Program-made: the position numbers and the translations under genes
Assembly (NCBI RefSeq): GCF_002920615.1
Contig: NZ_PQSU01000003.1
Location: 62,001 to 126,000 of the forward strand
DNA from: Streptomyces sp. Ru62
GTDB lineage: Bacteria; Actinomycetota; Actinomycetes; Streptomycetales; Streptomycetaceae
Length of the DNA: 64,000 nt
Direction of reading: 5' to 3'
In this document: piece by piece, positions 48,793 to 57,883 of the stretch
Numbering within the stretch: position 1 is the stretch's first letter
Layout of the letters: every line of letters starts with the position of its first letter
The notes under the pieces: generated by a model
What the model was told of the DNA's origin: nothing
Databases searched by the model: none
What the model saw: the letters and a program-made list of their open reading frames with translations, nothing else

Positions 48793-49122
48793 CTAGCTGA
48801 TGCGCAGGCTCGCGATCAGCCCGTCGCGCAGTTCGAAGGCCATGGGCCCGGTGCCGTTGTAGCCGTTGCCGGACACCTTCAGCGTCAGCAGGTAGCGGCC
48901 GTCCGCCGGGCCCTGCTGTGCCGAGACCAGGTCGAAGTGCGCCTGCACACCGATGTTGTCGGTGCGGTTCCAGTCGCTCACCCCACCGCGCCCGTGGAAC
49001 TCGCGCCCCCAGTCGTTCAGGTACGCGTCCGGTGTGAAGGCGGCCACGAAGGCCTCGGAGTCACCGGCGTTGGTCGCTTCGATGAACACCCGGATGGCGT
49101 CGGGAAGTTCGATGTCGGTCAT
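48793..49122 (-). CDS. SnoaL-like / NTF2-fold protein
   Basis: 109 residues, a full SnoaL-like alpha+beta barrel: VFIEATNAGDSEAFVAAFTPDAYLNDWGREFHG, then three strands ending LRDGLIASLRIS. Such proteins are isomerases, cyclases or ligand binders; no function can be assigned. GTGAGGAG precedes the ATG. It follows the acetyltransferase gene by 25 bases and is probably co-transcribed. Confidence 0.82.
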   Translation of the reverse strand: MTDIELPDAIRVFIEATNAGDSEAFVAAFTPDAYLNDWGREFHGRGGVSDWNRTDNIGVQAHFDLVSAQQGPADGRYLLTLKVSGNGYNGTGPMAFELRDGLIASLRIS

Positions 49123-49147
49123 GGCAGCCGCTCCTCACGCGAAAGGG

Positions 49148-49933
49148 TCACTGGGCCGGTTCCGGAGCCGGCACCTCGAAGAGTTCATACTCGCCGACGA
49201 CGGTGAATCCGAGCCGTCGGTAGACCGGCGTGCCGTCGCCGGTGGCCTGGAGCGTGGCGACGCGCAGACCGTTCTCCCGGGCGGCCTGCACCGCGGCCTG
49301 GGTGAGGACGGCGCCGATCCCCTGCCGCCGTCGCGAGAAGTCGGTGGTGACGACGTAGATCCCGGCGACGCCGTGTGCCACGTACAGCAGCGCGGTGCCC
49401 ACGGTCTGCCCGTCGAGCCGGCCCGCGAACCGCGTGATCCGCCCGGCGTCCGTCCGCCCCCGTTCGATGCGGACGAGGTCGTCGTGCAGCTCCGGTGCGA
49501 GACCGAAGGAGGGGCTGTAGGTCCTGACCCAGTCGGACAGTTCCTCCAGGGAGTCACCGATGGGCCGTACCCGGAGAGCGTCGGGACCCGCCGCGTGCAG
49601 CACCTGGTCCGTCCGCACCGCCATGATCGGCATGACTCCCTCTTCCCGGGCCCCGCCGTCGACCAGACGCCGGCGTACGTCCGGCGCGCTGTCGGGACCG
49701 ACCCACCAGGTGAACGGAAGGCTGTCGAACCGCTTGACCGCCTCGGCCACGGCCTCCTCGGCGCGGTCCGCGTCCCGCAGCCGCATCACACCGTTGACCT
49801 GGCTGTCGGCGAGACCGCTGCGGAACAGGGACAGACAGCCGTCCTGCCGCTCCTGTGCCCCCCAGCCGAGCCAGTAGTCACGGCAGTTGGCGAGCTGGGG
49901 TTCGAGGTCTGCAATGTCAGTGAGTTCAGTCAC
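49148..49933 (-). CDS. GNAT-family acetyltransferase, tandem copy 1
   Basis: 261 residues. The C-terminal half is a GNAT fold (VTTDFSRRRQGIGAVLTQAAVQAA is the acetyl-CoA loop; YRRLGFTVVGEYELF the last strand). The N-terminal half is a second, degenerate GNAT-like domain. Start GTG 49933: a TATATT -10 element ends six bases upstream, so the mRNA may be leaderless. TTG 49951 is the alternative. It resembles its upstream neighbour throughout, which indicates a tandem duplication. Confidence 0.85.
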   Translation of the reverse strand: MTELTDIADLEPQLANCRDYWLGWGAQERQDGCLSLFRSGLADSQVNGVMRLRDADRAEEAVAEAVKRFDSLPFTWWVGPDSAPDVRRRLVDGGAREEGVMPIMAVRTDQVLHAAGPDALRVRPIGDSLEELSDWVRTYSPSFGLAPELHDDLVRIERGRTDAGRITRFAGRLDGQTVGTALLYVAHGVAGIYVVTTDFSRRRQGIGAVLTQAAVQAARENGLRVATLQATGDGTPVYRRLGFTVVGEYELFEVPAPEPAQ

Positions 49934-49990
49934 GAACCGAATATAACTCAACAGATGTTAATAACTGATATGAGGCGACACTCGTGCCTA

Positions 49991-50764
49991 TCAAGACGTG
50001 GGTCCGGAGAACAGGTGGTACTGGGAGACGGTCTGGAAGCCGAAGCGCCGGTACAAGGGCTCACCCATCGGGCTGGCCCCCAGCGCGGCCAGGCGCATCC
50101 CGCGCTCCCGCCCGGCCCGCAGCGCCGCCGTCGTCAGGGCGCCGCCGATGCCCCGCCGGCGATACGCCTCCGCGACATGGACCAGGAAGATGCCGGCCAC
50201 CTCGTGCGCCATCATGACCACCGTCGTGCCGACCACGCGGCCGTCGAGCACCGCGGCGAGACGGACGATGTCCGCGTTGTCGGACCGCCCGGCCTCGACG
50301 CGGACCACGCCGTCCTCCAGGCTCGGTGAGACCCCCATCGAGGCGCTGTAGGTGCGGACCAGTTCCCGCAGCCGGTCCCCGTCCCCGACCTCCTCGACCC
50401 GCGGGCCGGGCGGCGGCTCCTCGGTCTGCTCGGCCTGGTCGAGGGGGCGCGCCATCAGGGGCACGGCACCGAGGGACACCGCACCCAGACCGGTGAGCGC
50501 CTCGACGGTCCCCGCCGGGCTGTCCGGGCCGACCCACCACCACCAGGGCACGCCCGCGAGCCGGGCCCGCGCGGTGGCCATCGACTCCTCGACGACGTCC
50601 AGCGACCTCAGCCGCACGACGCCGTTGAACTGCGGCTGGGCCAGCCCGCTGCGATAGTGGTCCGGATCTCCCCACTCGCTCAGCTCTGCGCCCCAGCCCA
50701 TCAGGTACTGGCGGAAGTTGGCGGTGACCCGCTCCAGGTGTTCGATGTCAAGTGTGGCTACCAT
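49991..50764 (-). CDS. GNAT-family acetyltransferase, tandem copy 2
   Basis: 257 residues, similar to the gene 57 bases downstream along the whole length: YLMGWGAE against YWLGWGAQ, FNGVVRLR against VNGVMRLR, and the acetyl-CoA loop RRRGIGGALTTAALRAGRE. It ends in YRRFGFQTVSQYHLF. The substrate is unknown. The ATG at 50764 lacks a clear ribosome site. Confidence 0.85.
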   Translation of the reverse strand: MVATLDIEHLERVTANFRQYLMGWGAELSEWGDPDHYRSGLAQPQFNGVVRLRSLDVVEESMATARARLAGVPWWWWVGPDSPAGTVEALTGLGAVSLGAVPLMARPLDQAEQTEEPPPGPRVEEVGDGDRLRELVRTYSASMGVSPSLEDGVVRVEAGRSDNADIVRLAAVLDGRVVGTTVVMMAHEVAGIFLVHVAEAYRRRGIGGALTTAALRAGRERGMRLAALGASPMGEPLYRRFGFQTVSQYHLFSGPTS

Positions 50765-50847
50765 GGGTGCCAGCCTATCTGCCAATGACATCAGGGGTTC
50801 AGAACACATGACACGCTTGAGTCTGCGCGCCCCCACTGCTCGGCCCG

Positions 50848-50876
50848 CGCCCCGCGGCCGGGACGGACGCGGGGCG
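50848..50876 (-). terminator. Possible terminator after parB-like gene
   Basis: CGCCCCGCG (50848-50856) and CGCGGGGCG (50868-50876) form a 9-bp stem with an 11-base loop just beyond the parB-like stop codon. Confidence 0.5.
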
Positions 50877-50893
50877 TGCGGCGGGGGCTCGGG

Positions 50894-52138
50894 TCAGTCG
50901 GCCCTGACCGTGGACTGGTCGCCCAGGGACCGGCCCAGTTCGCCCAGGCGGACGGGGTCGCGCTGGAGCGCGCGCAGCCCGAGGAACCGGATCAGGTCGA
51001 AGAACACGTCGTCGTCCTCGATCTTCTGGTCCAGCAGCATGGCGAGCGAGCCGGGCTCGTCGTACGGCAGCCTGCGCACGGGCTGCTCCGCGCCGGCCGG
51101 CCGTACGGCGGGAGCGGCGGCACCCGGGGTCGTACGGGGCTCGGGAACCGCCGTCTCCGGCACGGTCGCGGGCGGCGCCGCGTCCATGACGGGGGCCGGG
51201 GCCGGGGCCGGGGCGCTCGGCGCGGCCGGCGGGGCCGGACGGGCCGTCGGAGGAGTCGGGGGCGTCGCCGGGACAACGGGCTCGGGCTGCGCGGCGTCCG
51301 ACGGCACGGCCGGCTCTTCGGCAGCGGCCGGTGTCGCGACCACCGGCTGAGGCTCCGGTTCCGGCTCGGGCTCCGGCGGCCGGGGAGCCTCGCGCGCGAG
51401 CCTCTCCGCCTCCCTGCGGGCCACCCGCTCCGCATCGGCGCGCGCCCGTTCCGCCTTGAGCGCCTCCAGGGCCGCCTCCTGCTCCTCGGCCGGCTTCTTG
51501 CCGACGGCCCGGAGCAGATCGATCGGCTCCTGGCCGATGCGCGCCTGGAGTTCGGGGGTGAGCGTCAGCAGGGCGAGCCGCTGGGACACCCAGCCCTGGG
51601 ACCGGTGCAGCCGCTTGGCCAGCGCGGTCTGGCTGCCGTGGATGGCGAGCAGCCGCTGCAGGGCGCGGGCCTCGTCGAGTTCGCCCAGGTCCTGGCGGTG
51701 GATGTTGGCCACGAGGGCCGATTCCAGGAGCTCCTCGGACGTGTTGCCCTGGTCGTCGCTGACCATGACCTTGACCGTGGTCAGCCCGGCCTCCCGGGCG
51801 GCGGCGAGCCGGCTGCTGCCGTCGATGACGACGTACGTGGTGTCCGGTTCGAGGTCGCCCTCGCGGTCTGGGTTGGCCTTGAGGTAGGCGTCCCGGTTCA
51901 TGACCGTGATGGCCTGCTTCTGGCCGTGCGTCTTCAGGCTCCCCGCGAGGTCGGTCAGATCACCGAGCCGGGAACGGGGGTTGTCGGGGTTGGGGCTGAC
52001 CCGGTGGATGGGCAGCTCGGTGGGGGGCGCGACGCCCTCGGTCGGCACACCGGTCGCGGCGGCCACCGCCTGCCGGCGCGCGCTGACGGTGCGGGCACCG
52101 CCGAAGCGGCCCGCCCCCAACTGGTCGGCCTTGCTCAT
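50894..52138 (-). CDS. ParB-family partition protein (plasmid type)
   Basis: 414 residues. ParB N-domain (RVSPNPDNPRSRLGDLTDLAGSLKTHGQKQAITV... YVVIDGSSRLAAAREAG... LVANIHRQDLGELDEARAL) and helix-turn-helix (QTALAKRLHRSQGWVSQRL). Then a charged helix, a proline/alanine-rich linker of about 120 residues, and a C-terminal dimer-like helix. It lacks the compact build of the chromosomal ParB. It overlaps the parA-like gene by 4 bases. It likely binds a centromere-like site and works with the neighbouring ParA. Confidence 0.88.
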   Translation of the reverse strand: MSKADQLGAGRFGGARTVSARRQAVAAATGVPTEGVAPPTELPIHRVSPNPDNPRSRLGDLTDLAGSLKTHGQKQAITVMNRDAYLKANPDREGDLEPDTTYVVIDGSSRLAAAREAGLTTVKVMVSDDQGNTSEELLESALVANIHRQDLGELDEARALQRLLAIHGSQTALAKRLHRSQGWVSQRLALLTLTPELQARIGQEPIDLLRAVGKKPAEEQEAALEALKAERARADAERVARREAERLAREAPRPPEPEPEPEPQPVVATPAAAEEPAVPSDAAQPEPVVPATPPTPPTARPAPPAAPSAPAPAPAPVMDAAPPATVPETAVPEPRTTPGAAAPAVRPAGAEQPVRRLPYDEPGSLAMLLDQKIEDDDVFFDLIRFLGLRALQRDPVRLGELGRSLGDQSTVRAD

Positions 52139-53400
52139 GAGATCTCCCGGGCCAGCGCGCGCATGCCGACGGCCTGCTGGGACTTGGGTGCGTAGGACAG
52201 CAGGGGCTGCTTCATCCGCACGGCCTCCTTCTGCTCCTTGAGGTCTCCGATGAGGCCCACGACCCGCGGATCCTTTATGTCGACCCATCCCTGGAGGGAG
52301 GAGGTGGCGATGTAACCGCGGCGCGAGTCGTAGAGGTTGACGACGATGCCGAGGTAGTCGATGTCGACCTGGAGGTCCGCGCGCAGGTCCTCGATCTGCG
52401 TGGTCAGCAGCTCGTAGGCGTCGGCGGAGCTGTCCTCGGCCTGGACGACGATGAGCGCGCCGGACTGGCCGGGCTTCTCGCCGTCGCGGCGCCGGCCGTA
52501 GTACGCCGCCGCGTCCATGCTGAGGCCGAGGCTCGGCGGGCAGTCGATGAGGATGACGTCGTAGTCCGACTCCAGGGGGGCGAGGGCCCGTTCGAGGGCG
52601 GCCTCCCGGGCCCGTACGGCGGACAGCCGGACGTCGAGGAGGAAGGCGTCGTTGCACGCGGGCAGCAGGTGCAGCCGGCCGCCGAACTTCTCCTCGTCGA
52701 TGGAGACGACGAGGTCGCGCAGGTCGCCCTTGGGGTCCCCCGCCATGTGGTTGGTGAGGCTGTCGCCGTTCATCGGCAGGGGAGTGGCGCCGAGCTGGTT
52801 GGTGAGGTGGCACTGCGGGTCGAAGTCGACCAGCAGGACCCGCATCCCGAGCCCGGGCAGGTTCTCGACGCCCAGCGGGTCGTCCTCCGGCTCCGCGGCG
52901 TCGGCGGCCGTCTCGCTGTCGCGCAGGGCCTTGGCGAGCGCCTTCGCCACGCGCACGGGGTGCAGGGCGTCCGGGGACTCGGCCAGCGCCTCGCCGAGCC
53001 CGGCGGTGATGGCGGTCTTGCCCACGCCGCCCTTCTGGTTGCAGATGACGATACGGCGGGTCACCGCGGGCCGTTCGACGTCGGGCGCCGGGTTGGTGTC
53101 CAGCCACAGCCGGACGGACTGTGCCAGACCCTGGATGAGGGAGACCCGGCGGTCCTCGGCGGTCCGCCGGAACTCCTCCCACTGGCCGGGCGGCAGGAAG
53201 GTGGAGAAGGAGTCGGCGCCCGCGGTGTCGACGGGGGCGGTGGCGGAAGCCAGCGCGCACCAGTCCCGGACGCCCTGTTCGACGGCGGTCTGGATCTCGA
53301 TGCCGAGCTGGGCCGCTCTGACCTTGAGGTTCTGCCGGAGCCAGCCCGGCAGCTTGGAGACGACCTTCTCGCGGTCGCTGGAGGTGGCTGGAGAACTCAT
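52135..53400 (-). CDS. ParA-family partition ATPase (plasmid type)
   Basis: 421 residues. An N-terminal region of about 115 residues (REKVVSKLPGWLRQNLKVRAAQLG) precedes a deviant Walker A NQKGGVGKT, then LLVDFDPQCHLTNQLG and VILIDCPPSLG. The extra N-terminal part, the size and the tight coupling to ParB resemble actinobacterial plasmid partition systems rather than chromosomal ParA. AAGGTG lies upstream of the ATG at 53400. A 9-bp dyad just upstream may be an operator. Confidence 0.88.
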   Translation of the reverse strand: MSSPATSSDREKVVSKLPGWLRQNLKVRAAQLGIEIQTAVEQGVRDWCALASATAPVDTAGADSFSTFLPPGQWEEFRRTAEDRRVSLIQGLAQSVRLWLDTNPAPDVERPAVTRRIVICNQKGGVGKTAITAGLGEALAESPDALHPVRVAKALAKALRDSETAADAAEPEDDPLGVENLPGLGMRVLLVDFDPQCHLTNQLGATPLPMNGDSLTNHMAGDPKGDLRDLVVSIDEEKFGGRLHLLPACNDAFLLDVRLSAVRAREAALERALAPLESDYDVILIDCPPSLGLSMDAAAYYGRRRDGEKPGQSGALIVVQAEDSSADAYELLTTQIEDLRADLQVDIDYLGIVVNLYDSRRGYIATSSLQGWVDIKDPRVVGLIGDLKEQKEAVRMKQPLLSYAPKSQQAVGMRALAREIS

Positions 53401-53412
53401 GGAGGACACCTT

Positions 53413-53451
53413 ACTAACGCGAATGATCAGTTGAAGCATCGACGCGTTAGT
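53413..53451. promoter_or_regulatory. 9-bp perfect dyad upstream of parA-like gene
   Basis: ACTAACGCG (53413-53421) and CGCGTTAGT (53443-53451) are perfect inverted repeats with a 21-base spacer, starting 13 bases upstream of the ATPase gene. Candidate autoregulatory operator or partition site. It does not match the chromosomal parS consensus GTTTCACGTGAAAC. Confidence 0.5.
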
Positions 53452-53472
53452 TTTTAATGTCGTGTCGGTCCG

Positions 53473-53811
53473 TCAGCCCCTTTTGGGGGTACGGCGGTCC
53501 CGGCCGAGCAGCCGCTGCCGTGCGCGTTCGCCGTACCCGGCCAGGGCGAAGACGCAGTACACGAGCACGCAGTTGGCCAGGACGAAGGCGACGTCCGCGG
53601 CGGTACGGACGCGGGGCCAGGCGGCGAGGACGACGACGAGCCCGATCGGCGTGCCGGCGCACACCGCCAGCAGGACCGGGCGGCGGGCGGCGAACCGCTG
53701 GACCGGGGTGGGGGGCCGGCCGGCTCCGGCCGCCGCACCGAGGACGGTGCGGGCGAGGACGGTGACGATGCCGAGCACCCGGGCGGCCGGTCGGGGCGAG
53801 CGCCTGGTCAT
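53473..53811 (-). CDS. Small hypothetical membrane protein
   Basis: 112 residues with two hydrophobic segments (about 48-64 and 73-92) and arginine-rich ends. No family recognised. It overlaps the stop of the GNAT gene by 4 bases (ATGA), so it is translated from the same message. It lies between that gene and parA. Confidence 0.6.
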   Translation of the reverse strand: MTRRSPRPAARVLGIVTVLARTVLGAAAGAGRPPTPVQRFAARRPVLLAVCAGTPIGLVVVLAAWPRVRTAADVAFVLANCVLVYCVFALAGYGERARQRLLGRDRRTPKRG

Positions 53812-54344
53812 GACGCGTCCTCGGGTACCGGGAGCGCGAGATCGACGGTGGGGCCCTGAGCGTCCCGGACGCGGGCGCCGAGCGAGCGGCAGATGGACAG
53901 CATGTGGTGGTTGTCCCGGTCGGTCAGCACATGGACCGATGCCATGCCGAGGCGGTGGGCCTCCCGGAGGGCGTGCCGCACCAGGCTCGTGCCCAGTCCG
54001 ACGTTCTGCCAGACGTCCTCCACCAGGATCGCGAGTTCACCGGTCCGGGCCGCCGGGGTTCGAAGCAGGTGGGTGGCGGCGATGACCCGGTACGGGTCCT
54101 CGACGGGCCGCGTCACCCACGCCAGGCCCCGGTCCGGTCCGGTCAGCGAGTGCCATTCGGAGGGGGTCAGCCTCTGCCGCGCCGTCTGGTAGCGCCGGTG
54201 GCGCGACTCCGCGCTGCAGCGCGCGTGCATCGCGTTGACGGCGGTGCGGTCGGCCGTCACGGCGGGACGGGTCAGCGTGGGCCGACCGTCGAGGGTGAGG
54301 ATGGGATGGTCGCCGGGCCGGAGCGCGGCGGGGGCATACGACAC
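53808..54344 (-). CDS. GNAT-family acetyltransferase
   Basis: 178 residues. GNAT fold with the acetyl-CoA loop VEDVWQNVGLGTSLVRHALREA and the late strand MASVHVLTDRDNHHMLSICRSLG. RHRRYQTARQRLTPSEWHSLTG at the N-terminal side is typical of a group fused elsewhere to acyl-CoA synthetases or acting as protein acetyltransferases. The start is GTG 54344. Confidence 0.85.
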   Translation of the reverse strand: MSYAPAALRPGDHPILTLDGRPTLTRPAVTADRTAVNAMHARCSAESRHRRYQTARQRLTPSEWHSLTGPDRGLAWVTRPVEDPYRVIAATHLLRTPAARTGELAILVEDVWQNVGLGTSLVRHALREAHRLGMASVHVLTDRDNHHMLSICRSLGARVRDAQGPTVDLALPVPEDAS

Positions 54345-54524
54345 GGACGTACCCGTTCTTCATGGAGTGCAGGTCGGCTTCGGCACTCAGGACATACGTG
54401 ACTGTGAGCGTCCCGCATGTACTCATATGTTCGCGCTAGTGTGCGATGGTGCTGACAGTATGGTCAATTCGGCTTATGCAGTGGGTCGTTCGATGTCATC
54501 ACCAGTCAAACACAGGAGGATTCA

Positions 54525-55208
54525 GTGAGTAACATCGTCGTCATCGGCGGGACGTCCGGTCTCGGCAAGGAGGTGGCACGGTTCTACGCCGAGCGAGGAG
54601 ACGAGGTCATTCTGACCGGGCGCGACGCCGACCGGGCCGCAGCGGTCGCGAAGGAGGTCGGCGCGGCCCGGGGACTGGGGCTGGACCTCTCCCAGCCGGC
54701 CGGGATCAAGGAGGCGCTGGCCGGGGTGGGCCGGGTCGACGGACTGGTCCTGACCGCCGTCGCGCGCGACAACAACAGCATCCACACCTACGACATGGAA
54801 GCCGCCCTGCACCTGCTCACGCTGAAGTTCGTGGGCTACTCGCAGACGGTGCACGCCCTGCGCGACCGGCTGCACGAGGACAGCGCCCTGGTGGTGTTCG
54901 GCGGGCAGGCCAAGGAACGGCCCTACCCCGGCGCGCTCACCGTCGCGACCATGAACGCCGGCGTCACCGGACTGGTGCGGGCCCTGGCCACCGAACTCGC
55001 GCCGATCCGCGTCAACGGACTGCACCCCGGAATCGTCGGGGACAGCCCCTACTGGGAGGACAAGCCCCTCGACGCGGTCGTGGAGAGGACGCCGACCGGC
55101 CGGACGGCCACCATGGCCGACGTGGTCGACGCCGTCGACTTCCTCCTGCGGAACCGTTCCGTCAACGGAATCGACCTCGCCGTCGACGCGGGGTGGCTGC
55201 TGCGCTGA
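54525..55208 (+). CDS. SDR-fold protein lacking the catalytic triad
   Basis: 227 residues. The cofactor motif is GGTSGLG with TGRDADR, and the C-terminal ELAPIRVNGLHPG is classical. At the active site, however, the usual S...YxxxK is replaced: the serine position falls in VVFGGQ, and the Tyr and Lys positions in VATMN. A divergent SDR subfamily shares such losses. It probably binds NAD(P), but the chemistry is uncertain. The GTG start follows AGGAGGA. Confidence 0.85.
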   Translation: MSNIVVIGGTSGLGKEVARFYAERGDEVILTGRDADRAAAVAKEVGAARGLGLDLSQPAGIKEALAGVGRVDGLVLTAVARDNNSIHTYDMEAALHLLTLKFVGYSQTVHALRDRLHEDSALVVFGGQAKERPYPGALTVATMNAGVTGLVRALATELAPIRVNGLHPGIVGDSPYWEDKPLDAVVERTPTGRTATMADVVDAVDFLLRNRSVNGIDLAVDAGWLLR

Positions 55209-55428
55209 TCCGGGGCGCGGCCGCCGCGGCGGAGACGGGTGCGGACTCCGGGCCGCCGGGGGAGCACCCCGCGCCGGTACCGGCGGGCCGGGGCAGTGTG
55301 ACCGTAGGCGCGCACTCCTGGCCGGTGCGGCGTAGCGTGTGGGAGGCGGCGCACCGGCTCGCCCCCGTGTGCTGACCACGACCGGCCGTTGACGCCGCTG
55401 CCCATCCCCCGAGAACCAGGAGCACCCC

Positions 55429-56652
55429 ATGACAGCCCGTCCTCGCCGACCCGGAGCAGGTCGTCCCGCGGCACTGCGCAGTGGCGTCCCGCTCGTCACC
55501 ATGATGCTGGCGGCCGTCGCCTGCGGGACACCGGCCGCCCAGGCCCGCCCCACGGAACCTGCCGGGGCCCCGGCGCCCTCCGCCCTGGTCACCTCCCCCA
55601 CCACCTGCGTCGACCGCGTCTACAACGGCATGACCCAGGCGCAGCGCATAGGGCAGCTCTTCATGGGAGGGGTGTCCGCCTCCCGCCCCAGTGCCACCGA
55701 TCTGCGCACGCTCCGTGACCACCACGTGGGCTCGGTCATGCTGACCGGGCGCAGCAGTGCCGGCACCAAGGCGACGCGCAAGGTGGTGGACGGCTTCCGA
55801 GGCCAGGCGGACACGGTCTCCGGCCGACGGGTGGGCCTGCTGGTCGCGACGGACCAGGAGGGCGGCCAGGTGCAGGTGCTGAGCGGTCCCGGGTTCTCCA
55901 CCATCCCGAACGCGCTGACCCAGGGCGGCTGGTCGACGTCGACGCTGAAGAGCCGGGCCGCCGGTTGGGCGGGCCAGCTGAAGTCCGCCGGGCTGGACCT
56001 GAACCTGGCCCCCGTGGCGGACGTGGTCCCGGCCAGCCTCGGCACGCGCAACGGGCCCATCGGGCGCTATTACCGTGAGTACGGCCACACCCCCGAAACC
56101 GTGACCTCGCACACCGGTGCGTTCGCCGCCGGGTTCAAGCAGGCCCATGTGATGACGACGTTCAAGCACTTCCCCGGTCTCGGCCGGGTGATCGGGAACA
56201 CCGACACCACCGCGAACGTCGTCGACTCGGTGACGACCACCACCAGTTCCTACCTCACGCCGTTCAAGGCCGGGATCAAGGCCGGTGCGCCGTTCGTGAT
56301 GACCTCCTCGGCCACCTACACGAAGATCGACGCCCACCACATCGCGGCCTTCTCGCCCACGGTCATCCGCAAGCTGCTGCGCACCCAGCTCGGCTTCAAG
56401 GGCGTCGTCATCTCCGACGACCTCGGGCAGGCCGTCGCCGTACGGTCCTTCACCCCGGGCCAGCGAGCCGTCAACTTCCTCTCGGCGGGCGGCAACCTGA
56501 TCCTCACCGTGAAGCCGTCCACCGTACCCGCGATGACGCAGGCGATCAGCGACCGGATGCGGACCAGCGCCGCGTTCCGTGCCGACGTCGCCGACAGCGT
56601 GCACCGCGTTCTCCTGGCGAAGGTGAGCGCCGGACAGCTCAGCTGCGGCTGA
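55429..56652 (+). CDS. GH3 beta-N-acetylhexosaminidase-like lipoprotein
   Basis: 407 residues. A signal sequence with a probable lipobox (LAAVACG, cysteine near residue 28) indicates surface attachment. The GH3/NagZ barrel has ATDQEGGQVQVL, LNLAPVADV and KHFPGLGRV; VVISDDLGQAV carries the catalytic aspartate. It likely trims N-acetylglucosamine from wall fragments or chitooligosaccharides outside the cell. CAGGAG precedes the ATG. Confidence 0.88.
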   Translation: MTARPRRPGAGRPAALRSGVPLVTMMLAAVACGTPAAQARPTEPAGAPAPSALVTSPTTCVDRVYNGMTQAQRIGQLFMGGVSASRPSATDLRTLRDHHVGSVMLTGRSSAGTKATRKVVDGFRGQADTVSGRRVGLLVATDQEGGQVQVLSGPGFSTIPNALTQGGWSTSTLKSRAAGWAGQLKSAGLDLNLAPVADVVPASLGTRNGPIGRYYREYGHTPETVTSHTGAFAAGFKQAHVMTTFKHFPGLGRVIGNTDTTANVVDSVTTTTSSYLTPFKAGIKAGAPFVMTSSATYTKIDAHHIAAFSPTVIRKLLRTQLGFKGVVISDDLGQAVAVRSFTPGQRAVNFLSAGGNLILTVKPSTVPAMTQAISDRMRTSAAFRADVADSVHRVLLAKVSAGQLSCG

Positions 56653-56914
56653 GGGCGGCCGGGGCGGCGCCCATGATTCCGGCCGGCCGGGCGGTGGCCC
56701 GGTGACCCCGCCGCGCCATCGGCCGGTCGGACGGGCCGGCGGCGCCCCTTCCCGTCCGTGCGGCGACGCCCCGCCCCGTCCCGTCCGGGCCGGACGGGAC
56801 GGCGGGGGTGACGGCGCCCGCGGTCGTGCCCTTGGTGGCCCGGTTCCCGCGTCGTGCCGGACCGGGAGCCCACGCCGGGGCAGGGCACGGTGCCCGGCCG
56901 CCCGGCGGCGGTCG

Positions 56915-57658
56915 CTACGGCTCGCCCGCGCCGCCGGCGTCCACACCCCGTACCACGACGGGCACGCCGTGCTCGGCCGAGACCCGGTGCGCGAGGTCCT
57001 CGGTGATCCGCCGGAACTCCCCGAGCAGGCGGGCTTCCCCGCTGTCGTACAGCACCATCTCGTGCCGTACGACCACCGGCACGGGCGGCGGGCCCCGGCC
57101 CGCTCGCGCCGACCGCGTATCCAGAGGCCGCCCGGCGTCACCTCCACCACCGCGTCCGGGCCGTAGCGGTAGACGCCGGGGCGCACCAACGGCCGTTGAG
57201 GCGGCGGCCAGTGATGGTCCGTCACCAGCGGATCCCGGTGCTCTCCGGCCCGCAGCGGCGGAAACTGGACGGACTCCCGGGCCATCACCATGCGGCCGGG
57301 GGAGCCGTCGGGACCGACCGTCACCACCGTCCCCGCGGTGTCCGGGCGGGAACCGGCGCCTACGGGCAGCCCGTTGTACACGCGCACCGCCGCCCGCGCC
57401 GTCTCGGCCAGCGACGCGCCGAGGGACACGCCCCCCGGCAGCGCGACGGGCCGAAGCGGGCGAACCCCGGACCGCTCGGTGGGCCCTCCGGTGGCGAAGC
57501 GGTGACACCCGCGGCGCCGGACACGTCGTCCACCCAGGGCAGTTCCTCGTTCCACAGGGCTGTCTCGGCGCCGGGGCCGGCCGGGGCCCGGCTTCCGTCC
57601 CGGTGTCGCGCCCCGGCGTGGGCTCCCCGCTCGGCTGCGGCACCTGACTGGCATTCAT
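56915..57658 (-). pseudogene. Unidentified gene broken by three frameshifts
   Basis: From ATG 57658 (NASQVPQPSGEPTPG) coding sequence can be followed through three frames: to ETALWNEELPWVDDVSG near 57575, to GGVSLGASLAETARAAVRVYNGLP near 57450, and to VPVVVRHEMVLYDSGEARLLGEF near 57085, ending at 56915. Joined, it gives about 245 residues, hydrophilic, without a membrane segment. I do not recognise the family. It is a degraded gene or a badly assembled stretch. Confidence 0.6.
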
Positions 57659-57883
57659 GTTTCCCACTTCACATCAGCATGCGCTCGGCGCGGCTTGCGA
57701 GCGCAGGCGCAGGCTGACGCGGCCGTGCGCGCGGGCGGCCGGTGCGGGGAGGAGGCGGATGCGAACGGGAAACCAGCACGGTCTTTCCGGGCACACCCGG
57801 CGGGCGGAACCAGCAGCCCGCCCCGTGGCCGACGGCCGTCGAGTCCGAGGGGGACCGCCTCACTGGGACGCGTCCCGCAAGGC

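Noticed and set aside
53413..53451. Chromosomal parS site
   Set aside because: The dyad does not resemble GTTTCACGTGAAAC. It is kept only as a system-specific operator or partition-site candidate.
55193..55375. Small open frame between the SDR and GH3 genes
   Set aside because: 60 codons, begins inside the SDR end, composition like intergenic shadow frames, no ribosome site.
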